Below are positions 34,913-43,158 of a stretch of DNA of 43,158 nt, piece by piece. Origin of the DNA: Helicobacter rappini (lineage in GTDB: Bacteria > Campylobacterota > Campylobacteria > Campylobacterales > Helicobacteraceae); assembly GCF_900198625.1 (NCBI RefSeq), contig NZ_FZPK01000054.1, positions 1 through 43,158 on the forward strand. Direction: 5' to 3'. Position 1 is the stretch's first letter. The number at the start of each line of letters is the position of its first letter. The position numbers and the translations under genes were made by a program. The notes beneath the pieces were generated by a model that saw nothing but the letters and a program-made list of their open reading frames with translations, was not told the DNA's origin and did no database searches.

Positions 34913-36772
34913 TTATCTCGTAATACTTGGATTTTCATAAAGCAAGGTTTCAGATAATATTTTTTCAAGATTTAATTCCTTGCCAAAAAGTTTTTCATAG
35001 ATAATAAAATTCGCCAATACTCTCATACCATAATACCTTGTCTCTTCAAGTGGGATAAGCTCCATGCTAAGCCATGGCTCATATTCCCTATTTTTTAAGA
35101 ATAGCTCGTTTTTCTTTAAAGTCCTGCGTAAAAATCCCGGTCCGCCATTATACGCATAGGCAACAAAAAGCGGGTGTTTATACTCTCTTTGCAATTGCTT
35201 TATAAAATGTCTGCCCATCTCTAGTGAAGTCTTTGGATCAAATAGATCATTATACTCTATATCAGTGCGTCCCATTTCCTTTGCAAATGGCTTCACATTA
35301 GCTGGCATAATCTGCATAATGCCTAGTGCAAAAGATCGTGAAATAAGCGTTGGGATAAAGTAGCTTTCTTGCCTTGCGATTGAAAATACCAAGCTTTGTT
35401 CTTCTTTTGAGTTCCATTTAACTAAGCCTTCATAAGGTGTAATGTAGTAATTTGTCGCATGTTTGTCAATCTTTTGCATGAGATAGGCAAGTTGTGGCAT
35501 AGTATCTTTATATGAAAAATATGGGATCACTTTTGCAAGTTTTATGGGATCGCTTGTGTGTAGCATGGTGTTTGTGATATTCTGCCATACATAAGGATCT
35601 TTAATATCAAATGGCGGATTATCAAACGCAAGGGAAGGGAGTTTTGTAATAATAGTATATTTTGGTTCTTTATTTAGCTTTTGTGCGGCATAAATACTAA
35701 AGATATTTACATGTTTGCTTTGCAATAACTCTTCTAAATACTTTTTATCTTTACTCACAAGATATTGCCAAAATACTGCCCTATCAATGAAAAATGCGAT
35801 ATTGGATTTCTGCTTTGCTCTTTTAAAGTAGTTCATTGCCTTATCTTTTGAACCAAATCGCAGTTCATTAATACCAAGTAAAAAAAGTGTGTTGTGTGGG
35901 GCTTGTATTATATCACTCTCTAAAAGCATTCTTTTGAGATTGCTGACATTAGAATCTAGGGCAATAGAATTTAAAATATAATAGAATCCTTGTGTATTAT
36001 AGGCACTTAATCTATTTAAATCTTTGTTTGGGTCTTTACTTTTTATCTTAGATTTTTCATCAGCACTCAACGCATGATATACCATGCTAAATACGATTGC
36101 ATTGTCATTAAAAAGATTGCTTGTGCGATCTTGTGTGGCTAGAATCTTAATCGCTCTTGTAGTATCTGGGTTTGTTTTCGCAAGACGGCTGATAACCGCG
36201 TCTCTCTCTTTAGCCCCCAAAGTCTTAAAGGCTGCCATTCTATTACGCACAGAGATTGCAAGACATGCGTTATCTTCTTTTAATGCGGCTTGTATCTGCA
36301 TATTTTGACATGTAATATCTCGTGGCATTTTCTCTGTTTTACCAAGACTTTTTAGTGTTTTACGCAAGTATGGATTCTTTGCGTTTAGTAGCTGATAGGC
36401 TTCATTAATCTGTGCTGCATTGAGTTTATTTTCATTTAAATACTGCCAAATGTAGAAATCTCGCACAATGCCCTTTGGCTTGCCTTTAATATAATAGTTA
36501 AAAAACTCTTGCCCTTTGAGATGATTGCCCTTGTGTGTTGGTGTGCTTGAATGAGATATTGCCTGTGCTTTATGTGTCGTATTTGTAGTTGCTACTTGTG
36601 CGACTTTAGTAGGTGTTTGCACGCTAGATTCTGTTGTATGATTTACTTTATTATAATCTGTTTTATTTGCTTGATATGGTTTATATGTCTTTGTTTCCTG
36701 TTTGCCAAAGTCTATAATGCTATCTGCATAACTTGTAGAAAATATAAAAAAAAGTAGAGAGAAATATCGCAT
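34913..36772 (-). CDS. slt: soluble lytic murein transglycosylase
   Basis: A periplasmic enzyme that cuts the glycan strand between MurNAc and GlcNAc with anhydro-ring formation. The signal peptide ends near SYADS; a long helical superhelix follows, and the SLT domain lies at about 455-600. The catalytic Glu (about residue 469) is in SIARQESYFIPTLISRSFALGIMQ, and the AYNGGPG motif is conserved. At 619 residues it is a full-size Slt. It lies 26 bases after yggT, in the order gltX2-yggT-slt known from H. pylori (HP0643-HP0645). Confidence 0.92.
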   Translation of the reverse strand: MRYFSLLFFIFSTSYADSIIDFGKQETKTYKPYQANKTDYNKVNHTTESSVQTPTKVAQVATTNTTHKAQAISHSSTPTHKGNHLKGQEFFNYYIKGKPKGIVRDFYIWQYLNENKLNAAQINEAYQLLNAKNPYLRKTLKSLGKTEKMPRDITCQNMQIQAALKEDNACLAISVRNRMAAFKTLGAKERDAVISRLAKTNPDTTRAIKILATQDRTSNLFNDNAIVFSMVYHALSADEKSKIKSKDPNKDLNRLSAYNTQGFYYILNSIALDSNVSNLKRMLLESDIIQAPHNTLFLLGINELRFGSKDKAMNYFKRAKQKSNIAFFIDRAVFWQYLVSKDKKYLEELLQSKHVNIFSIYAAQKLNKEPKYTIITKLPSLAFDNPPFDIKDPYVWQNITNTMLHTSDPIKLAKVIPYFSYKDTMPQLAYLMQKIDKHATNYYITPYEGLVKWNSKEEQSLVFSIARQESYFIPTLISRSFALGIMQIMPANVKPFAKEMGRTDIEYNDLFDPKTSLEMGRHFIKQLQREYKHPLFVAYAYNGGPGFLRRTLKKNELFLKNREYEPWLSMELIPLEETRYYGMRVLANFIIYEKLFGKELNLEKILSETLLYENPSITR

Positions 36773-36798
36773 AAAGCCCCTTTGTTTTTATAAAATAA

Positions 36799-37077
36799 TT
36801 AATGAAAAGCAAGTAAGAATCTAACAAGCGTTAGGTTAATAAACTGCAATACAAGAATGATTATTAAAGGTGCAAGTTCTAAACCATTAAATTCCGTTTT
36901 TACAAATCGCTTTACAAATGAATATGCTGGATATGTCAGTCTATTTAAAATATCCATGAGTTGGCTATATGGATCAGCACGCGCAAGGTGTAATATCGCA
37001 CTGATAAAAATCACCCAGCAGTATAGTGTAATCACCCATGAAAGTATGTTTCCAATCGCATTTAATACTAAACCCAT
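36799..37077 (-). CDS. YggT family membrane protein
   Basis: A 92-residue inner-membrane protein with two hydrophobic regions and the YGGT core between them (ADPYSQLMDILNRLTYPAY). The function of the family is poorly defined; roles in osmotic stress and cell division have been suggested. Its start lies one base after the stop of gltX2, so the two are co-translated. Confidence 0.88.
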   Translation of the reverse strand: MGLVLNAIGNILSWVITLYCWVIFISAILHLARADPYSQLMDILNRLTYPAYSFVKRFVKTEFNGLELAPLIIILVLQFINLTLVRFLLAFH

Positions 37078-37078
37078 A

Positions 37079-38413
37079 TTATTTCCTTACAATATCGCGT
37101 ATAAATGGCTTTAAAACATGATAGAGTTTATCAAGCTCTATGCCGTGTTCCTGTCCGCTTAGAATCATTCTCAAAGGTTTAAAAAGAGATTTTCCTTTAT
37201 ATCCGCTTTGAGTTGCAATAAAGTCTTTAAACTCATTATAATCATAGCCCTGAATCCTGTCTAGATTCTCTCTTATTGCCTTAAGAATGCTATCAAATTC
37301 ATTATGAAACTCTACTAGATTCTCTCGCTTTTTATCTATTGCTAAAAATATAGAATCTATATGTTCTTTTAATGCTATTTGTGTGCCTACCTCATTGAGA
37401 TAAAGGGTAATTAAGTCATCAAAGCTTTGTGGAGAATTTAGGCGCATAGAATCTAAATTTGAGAAAAGCGGATAGAAGCTAGAAATCTCTCTTTCTCGCA
37501 TAATATCTCGGCTAATTTGTGCCATTTTTTTATAATCAAATTGCGCCGGGTTACTCGCAACATTCTCAAGGCAGAAATGCTCTATACAAGATTCTAAACT
37601 AAACAATTCGCCAAGTTTATTCTCTAGCTTTGTATTCCCTAGTAAAATAAGATAGTTTGCAATAGCCCTTGCCTCTAGCCCTTGAGATAGAAGCCATTCT
37701 ACACTTGAAGCTTTATCTCTTTTTGACATTTTTTTATGCTCTTCATTAAGAATGATAGGTAAATGTGCGTATTTTACATTTTCGCTAAACCCTAATGCTC
37801 TTTTAATGAGTATTTGCTTTGGTGTATTGCTGATATGATCTTCCCCCCTTATAATGTAGCTCATCTCTTTATCATCAATGCTACACGCAAAGTTGTAGGT
37901 AGGAATGTCATTTCTCATAATCACAAAGCTATCAATTTCATTGGCATTAAAAGAAATCTCGCCCTTTATAGAATCTATGAAGCTAACCGCCTCATTTGCC
38001 CTTAGTCGTATAATAGGGCTTGTGTTTTTTGCCCCTTTTTCAAGCTCTGCCCATTCATCTTTGTATCTAAATGCAATCTTTTGTGCCTTTGCTTCTTCTC
38101 TTTTATCTTCTAAAAACTCTTTAGAGCAATAGCAATAAAACGCCTTCCCTTCTTTTATTAACTTTAAGGCTAAATCTCTATGCAATGCAAAATTATCACT
38201 TTGATAAATCACAGATGAAAACTCTAATCCAAAAGTTTGCAAAAGACTTAGAATCTCTTTATCTTTTCCCTTTATATTTCTTTCTAAATCTGTGTCTTCA
38301 ATCCTAATAATAAAGGGTTGTTTTAGCTTTTTTGCCATGATATAGTTAAAAATAGCAGCGCGCAAATTACCAATATGCATATCGCCTGTTGGCGATGGGG
38401 CGAAACGAAGCAT
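37079..38413 (-). CDS. gltX2: glutamyl-tRNA synthetase, probably the GltX2 type (GluRS2, charges tRNA-Gln)
   Basis: A class I synthetase of 444 residues. The HIGH-type motif is MHIGN at 17-21 (LRFAPSPTGDMHIGNLRAA region) and the KMSKS-type motif is KMSKRD. H. pylori has two GluRS enzymes; GltX2 (HP0643) charges tRNA-Gln with Glu, which GatCAB then amidates. This gene has the same neighbours as HP0643 (yggT and slt after it, galu-type gene close upstream), so I assign it to GltX2; sequence alone does not prove the specificity. ATG after AAAAGGAAAA. Confidence 0.9.
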   Translation of the reverse strand: MLRFAPSPTGDMHIGNLRAAIFNYIMAKKLKQPFIIRIEDTDLERNIKGKDKEILSLLQTFGLEFSSVIYQSDNFALHRDLALKLIKEGKAFYCYCSKEFLEDKREEAKAQKIAFRYKDEWAELEKGAKNTSPIIRLRANEAVSFIDSIKGEISFNANEIDSFVIMRNDIPTYNFACSIDDKEMSYIIRGEDHISNTPKQILIKRALGFSENVKYAHLPIILNEEHKKMSKRDKASSVEWLLSQGLEARAIANYLILLGNTKLENKLGELFSLESCIEHFCLENVASNPAQFDYKKMAQISRDIMREREISSFYPLFSNLDSMRLNSPQSFDDLITLYLNEVGTQIALKEHIDSIFLAIDKKRENLVEFHNEFDSILKAIRENLDRIQGYDYNEFKDFIATQSGYKGKSLFKPLRMILSGQEHGIELDKLYHVLKPFIRDIVRK

Positions 38414-38463
38414 ACTTTTCCTTTTTAATAGCTTTTAAATAAATGGGTAATTCTACCTTGATT

Positions 38464-38944
<481 letters not shown>

Positions 38945-38967
<23 letters not shown>

Positions 38968-40015
38968 TGTCGTAGTTTTTATTAAAATAACTTAGCCAGT
39001 CTGTTACACTCATGCTTTTAAAGACTTTCAATGGTTGAAAATTTGGTGGATTTTTAAGTGTGAGTTGAATGTCTAGTTCTTGTGATTTGTTCTGCATAAT
39101 ATCACTTACGCCTTGTATGAGAGTTTGACTATTTGTGCCTATATATGATGCAAGGAAAGGCGTGCCGATGAGTTTCATAAGGCTTAGATTTGCTTCGAAT
39201 TGTGTTTCTAAGGTCTTTTTTTGCTCTGAAGTAAGCTTATCATTGGCTGCTAGAAAATCCTTAAACGATTGTTTTGGTTGAATGTTAAACTTTAATGAAA
39301 GTAGTTCGTGTGGGATATTTTGAGCTTGCAGTTCCTCTTTATTAGAATCCCCATTCATAGCCATTGCTATGTCATATAGAATCCCAATTATATGTGTGCG
39401 TTCCGCATTTGGTGTGAAAACATTTACAGATTCTATATTGGTGCTAAACATTTGTGATATGAGATTACATTGTGTGTTTGCTGTGATTGTATGCGATGTG
39501 CCTTCATCAGTCTTGTAGAGATAGTCTTGCTCACATTCTAGCTTATTTGGCAGCAGCGAGTCGGCACTATGGTTGAAAAATGCAATGAGTGGCTCTTTTG
39601 TAGAATCTCCAAAAAATTTATTCATAGTTGGGTATTCTATATCTGTTTTTACCCTAAATGAGAGATGATTTTTACTCTTTATATCCTCGCTACTCAATGT
39701 AAAATTGTGAAGTCGTATGCTCTCATGTATATCATGGTGTGAGGTTGTAAAGTCGTCCATATAAATGGTTATCTTTTCAGATTTACACTTATAATCCATA
39801 AGTCCGCTACATTTAAATGGTGTATAATCAAAGCTTTGAATACCATATTGGCTACTTTGGGCTTCTTTTACCTGAATGCGCGCAAACTCCATACCTTGAT
39901 TAAGGCGACTTTCTACTTCTTGCAACATTTTCCTTGATGCAAAATAAAGCACTATAAGCAATATCGCAATGATGACCGCGCCAAAAAGCACAATCTTTCG
40001 TGCAAGTCTATTCAT
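38945..40015 (-). CDS. hypothetical membrane-anchored protein, 356 aa
   Basis: Not recognised. The N-terminus is a membrane anchor (KIVLFGAVIIAILLIVLYF) followed by a helical stretch and a periplasmic domain with two close Cys pairs (CSGLMDYKC at about 70, and Cys residues near LECEQDY and NTQCNL). A general likeness to the DUF945/YdgA group is possible but unproven. The frame opens at a TTG at 40033, but ATG at 40015 follows AAAGGAA and gives a normal anchor. Its 3' end overlaps the hisC-like remnant by 23 bases. It lies between galU and that remnant, in a run that in H. pylori has galU next to slt. Confidence 0.65.
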
Positions 40016-40153
40016 AATAAATTCCTTTGACAACAGATATTGTAGCTATGTATGCCATTTGAAAAATTAATCGAGCATTCTAGCATAACTTTTACAATCT
40101 GTGAAATACGCATACTTTTAATTTTTTAGTTGAGGCTATCAATGTAAAAAGTG

Positions 40154-40975
40154 TTACTTTTGTGATCGTTTATAAAAATCATTTGTTGCTTTCACAAAGC
40201 CATCGATACTGCCGCAATCATAGCGGATTCCCTTGAATTTATAGCCGATAACTCTGCCTAACTTTGCTTGCTCTAAGAGTGCATCTGTAATTTGCAATTC
40301 ACCATTAATGCCGGGCTTTGTCATACGCAAGATGTTGAAAATATCAGGCGTTAAGATATATCTACCAATAATGGCTAGATTGCTTGGGGCTTTTTCAATA
40401 CTAGGCTTTTCAATCATGGATTTTACCTTATAGATTCCATCTTCTAGCATACCGGCTTCGATAATGCCGTATTTATGGATTTCATTAGAATCTACTTCTT
40501 CGATAGCTACGACAGAACAGCGATATTTTTCATAGATTCTCATCATTTGAGTAAGCACCCCCTCACTCTCGCTATAACATAAATCATCAGCTAAAATCAC
40601 TGCAAATGGATTCTTACCCACAAGTGTTTCGCCTGTAAGTATTGCATGTCCCAAACCTCGCATTTCCTTTTGCCGTGTGTAACTAAAAGTAGCAGTTTCC
40701 ATAATATTTCGTATCTCACTTAGCAAAGTCTCTTTTGAAGTGTCTTTTATTTGATGCTCCAACTCATAGCTAATATCAAAATGGTCCTCAATACTTCTTT
40801 TACCACGCCCTGTAACAATCGCCATTGTCCTGCAGCCTGCATCAAGGGCTTCCTCTACGCCATATTGAATGAGTGGTTTGGTAAGAATAGGTAGCATTTC
40901 CTTTGGCATTGCCTTTGTCGCAGGTAAGAATCTCGTGCCATAACCTGCCGCGGGGAATAAACAAGTCTCTATCAT
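40154..40975 (-). CDS. galU: UTP-glucose-1-phosphate uridylyltransferase
   Basis: GalU makes UDP-glucose from UTP and glucose 1-phosphate, a precursor of lipopolysaccharide sugars. The 273-residue product starts with the nucleotide-binding signature LFPAAGYGTRFLPATKAMPK, has the LADDLCYSE motif, and FKGIRYDCGSIDGFVKA near the end. Length and motifs are standard. ATG after AAAAGGATAG. It follows lpxB on the same strand and fits the nucleotide-sugar needs of the glycan operon in this window. Confidence 0.95.
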   Translation of the reverse strand: MIETCLFPAAGYGTRFLPATKAMPKEMLPILTKPLIQYGVEEALDAGCRTMAIVTGRGKRSIEDHFDISYELEHQIKDTSKETLLSEIRNIMETATFSYTRQKEMRGLGHAILTGETLVGKNPFAVILADDLCYSESEGVLTQMMRIYEKYRCSVVAIEEVDSNEIHKYGIIEAGMLEDGIYKVKSMIEKPSIEKAPSNLAIIGRYILTPDIFNILRMTKPGINGELQITDALLEQAKLGRVIGYKFKGIRYDCGSIDGFVKATNDFYKRSQK

Positions 40976-41086
40976 TTCTATCCTTTTATAGTTTTATTCA
41001 CAAAGTCTAATTATACAAAAAATAATGTGAATTACATTTTTGACTTCATAAGATTCTATGCCCTCTTTGCTATAAAATACTTAAAA

Positions 41087-42235
41087 TCAAGGCTCAAGTA
41101 GCCATTTTGCCACATTATCCTTGCTACCATGTTTTAGATATTTGCGTAGTGTAGATGTGCCTTCAAAATATTTTTGATAGTTGAAGTTTTCATAAGCTTT
41201 CAGCATATTTTTCGCATTACAATCTTTTTGTAAAAGTTCTTCATGCAAGTAATCATCACCAAGCCCAGCTTTTTTAATATTCTTGCCATTTTCTTTAAGC
41301 ATAGCTTGATAGATAATATTTGCTAGTCCAACAAAATTTAGCTTTACAAACATTCTTGCGATAAAGTAGTCAATCCATTTTGCACGATAGACAAGCACAA
41401 ATGGAATCTGCATAAGACTTGCCTCAAGTGTCGCAGTCCCCGCACACACAAAGGCAAAAGACGCATTACTTAAGCCCTCTTGCGTATTATATACGATATG
41501 GAACATATCTGTATCACCATATATTTCCATCATTTTTGTATCGCGGAATTTCTCTGGGATAATAAGCCTTAAGATCGCATTTTCATGCTTTTCTAAAAGC
41601 TTTTTAGCTAAGATTCTATAATCATTCATAAGCTTTTTTATCTCACTTTTGCGACTACCGGGCATAAATACAAAGATATTAGAATCTTTACTATAAAACT
41701 GCTTAGATTCCGTATAAATATCAAGTAGCGGGTGTCCTACATATCGTGCCTTTTTTTCATAATAGTGCAGCTCAAAAGGCCAGATACACGCAAGTTTATC
41801 AAATAGCCTCTCAATCTCTTTTGCACGCCACTCTTTCCACGCCCACACTTGCGGCAATATATAATACATAATAGGAATATTTGGATTTTTCTCTCGTATC
41901 TTTTTTGCAAGTCTTAGATGAAATGATGAGCTATCCATTAAGAGAATCTTATCGCATGTAAGGGCTGCTTCACTAAGAATTTGCATAGCCTCTTTAAAGA
42001 ATAGAATCTTTTTTGCCACATCGCTAAAACCCATAATGGCAAACTCACTAGGGCTTAAAACTTGCCGTCCTATCTCACTTTCACATACACCAATGAGTGT
42101 GCAAGATTCTGGCAAAACTTTCGCGAGGTTTCTTAAGTGTAGATTAGAGCTTGGCTCAAGCGCACTGACAAAGATTTTAAGTTCTTTTGTGCTAGATTTA
42201 GTAATTAAATCTTTATTTGTTGTAATATTTTGCAT
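41087..42235 (-). CDS. lpxB: lipid-A-disaccharide synthase
   Basis: LpxB joins UDP-2,3-diacylglucosamine and lipid X to form the lipid A disaccharide (GT19). The 382-residue product has the LKIFVSALEPSSNLHLRNL start, the YYILPQVWAWKEWRAKEI motif, FVFMPGSRKSEIKKL, and the late SFAFVCAGTATLEAS and PFVLVYRA segments of the donor site. It has a 19-residue extension rich in Lys, Thr and Ser at the N-terminus. ATG at 42235 after AAGGATAAAA. First gene of the long minus-strand run. Confidence 0.93.
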   Translation of the reverse strand: MQNITTNKDLITKSSTKELKIFVSALEPSSNLHLRNLAKVLPESCTLIGVCESEIGRQVLSPSEFAIMGFSDVAKKILFFKEAMQILSEAALTCDKILLMDSSSFHLRLAKKIREKNPNIPIMYYILPQVWAWKEWRAKEIERLFDKLACIWPFELHYYEKKARYVGHPLLDIYTESKQFYSKDSNIFVFMPGSRKSEIKKLMNDYRILAKKLLEKHENAILRLIIPEKFRDTKMMEIYGDTDMFHIVYNTQEGLSNASFAFVCAGTATLEASLMQIPFVLVYRAKWIDYFIARMFVKLNFVGLANIIYQAMLKENGKNIKKAGLGDDYLHEELLQKDCNAKNMLKAYENFNYQKYFEGTSTLRKYLKHGSKDNVAKWLLEP

Positions 42236-42448
42236 TTTTATCCTTATTGTATTTTATTATGATTTAAGATTCTATATTGTTTTATTAAATCGTCTTTATT
42301 TTAGAATATTATTTATTCTGCAATGGCAGTCGTTATGAATTTAAGGTAATCTCAAAGATAGCATTCAAGCTCAACTCGCACAAGGCGTAATATCTGTAAC
42401 GCTAAGTGTTTAGCTTATGGGATAATAGGAATTTGTAAGGGGGAAAAT

Positions 42449-42586
42449 ATGGCGGATATAAACAAGACAAAAGATTCTCATTTTAAGCACAACAATTTTA
42501 TGAACCAGTATGATAAATATAATAGCGAAGTAACACATCGTTTTGATATAGCCACAAAGCAGTGGCTAACAAATGAGAACTTCTAA
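42449..42586 (+). CDS. small hypothetical protein, 45 aa
   Basis: A 45-residue hydrophilic product (MADINKTKDSHFKHNN start) rich in Lys, Asn and His. The ATG follows an unusually strong AAGGGGG ribosome binding site, and a GATAAT -10 box lies at 42421-42426, which is why I accept so short a frame. It overlaps the next gene by 14 bases, so they are coupled. Function unknown; with its neighbours it is probably accessory DNA. Confidence 0.55.
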   Translation: MADINKTKDSHFKHNNFMNQYDKYNSEVTHRFDIATKQWLTNENF

Positions 42587-42857
42587 AGCGCATATCACTA
42601 AATGGCTAGAATCTGCCCTAAATGAAGCAGGTGGGATAAGCAATCTAAGAATGGCGATAGAGTGCTACACTGATGTAGTAAAAAGACTAACAGGACAAAA
42701 AGATAATACAATGGATTTACAAGCATTTTTTAATAAAAAGGGCAACGAGCGGTTTTTAGATATAGCATTAGAGATTGAAAAAACAAGTGTGTATTTTGAA
42801 GGTTATTTGGAGAATTACAACACAGAGCAAACAAAAAAAACTTACCCCAAAACTTAA
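42573..42857 (+). CDS. hypothetical protein, 5' part of a gene frameshifted at an A8 tract
   Basis: A 94-residue frame (MRTSKAHITKWLESALNE start), helical and hydrophilic. At 42833-42840 there is a run of eight A. With seven A the frame would join the next frame and read TEQTKKLTPKLKEILG without a break, giving one protein of 174 residues. As sequenced, the frame leaves after TKKTYPKT and stops. I do not recognise the family. Either the gene is broken, the tract is phase-variable or slips in transcription, or the base count is wrong. Confidence 0.6.
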   Translation: MRTSKAHITKWLESALNEAGGISNLRMAIECYTDVVKRLTGQKDNTMDLQAFFNKKGNERFLDIALEIEKTSVYFEGYLENYNTEQTKKTYPKT

Positions 42858-43095
42858 AGAAATTTTAGGTGTAAGAGATGATGATAAAGTTTTTCTTACT
42901 GACACACTCGAAGATGATTATTTAGCATTAAAAGAATTTCATAAATTTGAGTTGAAAGACTTCACACAAGAAAGATTTATAAACTTTTTTGAAAGTGTGA
43001 GAGAAAAAACTGATAACTTTAATCAAAAGATTAAAGATGATTTAGCAAAAGAACAAGATTTAAAACTTGCTAAGTTTTTGCTTGGTAGTGATTAG
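42775..43095 (+). pseudogene. 3' part of the same frameshifted hypothetical gene
   Basis: From about 42841 this frame continues the previous one: LTPKLKEILGVRDDDKVFLT, then a charged helical sequence ending KLAKFLLGSD. The nominal start at 42775 lies inside the upstream frame and has no ribosome binding site, so it is not an independent gene. The whole (42573-43095) reads as one small hydrophilic protein of unknown function near the right edge of the window. Confidence 0.55.
42833..42840. repeat. A8 tract at the frameshift point
   Basis: Eight A separate two frames that join smoothly if one A is removed. A T8 tract in mltG (12576-12583) is in frame, so such runs are not always slippage sites here. 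Confidence 0.7.
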
Positions 43096-43158
43096 AAACC
43101 TATTAAACTTTTTATCATTACGACAAAATCTATAAAGTTTTTTTATATCCACTTTTCA

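Overview
The window looks like chromosome from a member of the Campylobacterota, most likely an enterohepatic-type Helicobacter. The evidence is a low GC content, a sucCD-oorDABC block in the order seen in Campylobacter jejuni, an slt-yggT-gltX2 run with galU close by that matches the order of HP0643-HP0646 in H. pylori, a Campylobacter-type major outer membrane porin, the divergent epsilon-type SpeE, and simple-sequence tracts of the kind these bacteria use for phase variation. The species is an inference; no rRNA or tRNA gene is present.

Layout. 1-1379: a tightly packed minus-strand cluster of small unrecognised genes that runs off the left edge and is probably mobile-element DNA. 1577-7641: plus-strand genes for an M48 membrane protease, PrmC, a large MscS-type channel, an exported isochorismatase-fold protein and SpeE. 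7814-13184: a 1482-residue AsmA/YhdP-like envelope protein (minus) and MltG (plus), whose 5' ends meet with no spacer. 13358-18492: succinyl-CoA synthetase (sucCD) and 2-oxoglutarate:acceptor oxidoreductase (oorDABC), the 2-oxoglutarate to succinate part of the TCA cycle. 18493-19118: an empty stretch. 19119-21469: an operon of a CDC48-like AAA+ ATPase and a META-domain lipoprotein (minus). 21804-26650: porin, RDD protein and HemD (minus), a periplasmic protein and a small outer-membrane barrel.

27001-30144 is a three-gene minus-strand surface-sugar operon (GT2, GT11 fucosyltransferase-family protein, DegT/FdtB-like aminotransferase). The GT11 gene carries a 12-base C tract on its coding strand, close to its 3' end, so slippage would replace only the C-terminal basic tail. 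30318-33542 holds an M23 endopeptidase (minus) and a KefB-type antiporter (plus). 33985-42235 is a minus-strand run: beta-propeller protein, Slt, YggT, GltX2, a hisC remnant containing an (AT)15 repeat, an anchored hypothetical protein, GalU and LpxB. 42449-43095 holds small plus-strand unknown genes, one split by a one-base frameshift at an A8 tract.

Functional themes are central carbon metabolism and the cell envelope: murein cleavage (MltG, Slt, M23), lipid A (LpxB), nucleotide sugars and glycan assembly (GalU, GT2, GT11, aminotransferase) and outer-membrane proteins. The most unusual points are the C-tract in the GT11 gene, the hisC remnant with its AT repeat, the A8 frameshift, an isochorismatase-fold protein that has lost its catalytic triad, the antisense-open LDS-repeat region at the 5' end of the AsmA-like gene, and the very high frequency of the hexamer AGAATC/GATTCT.
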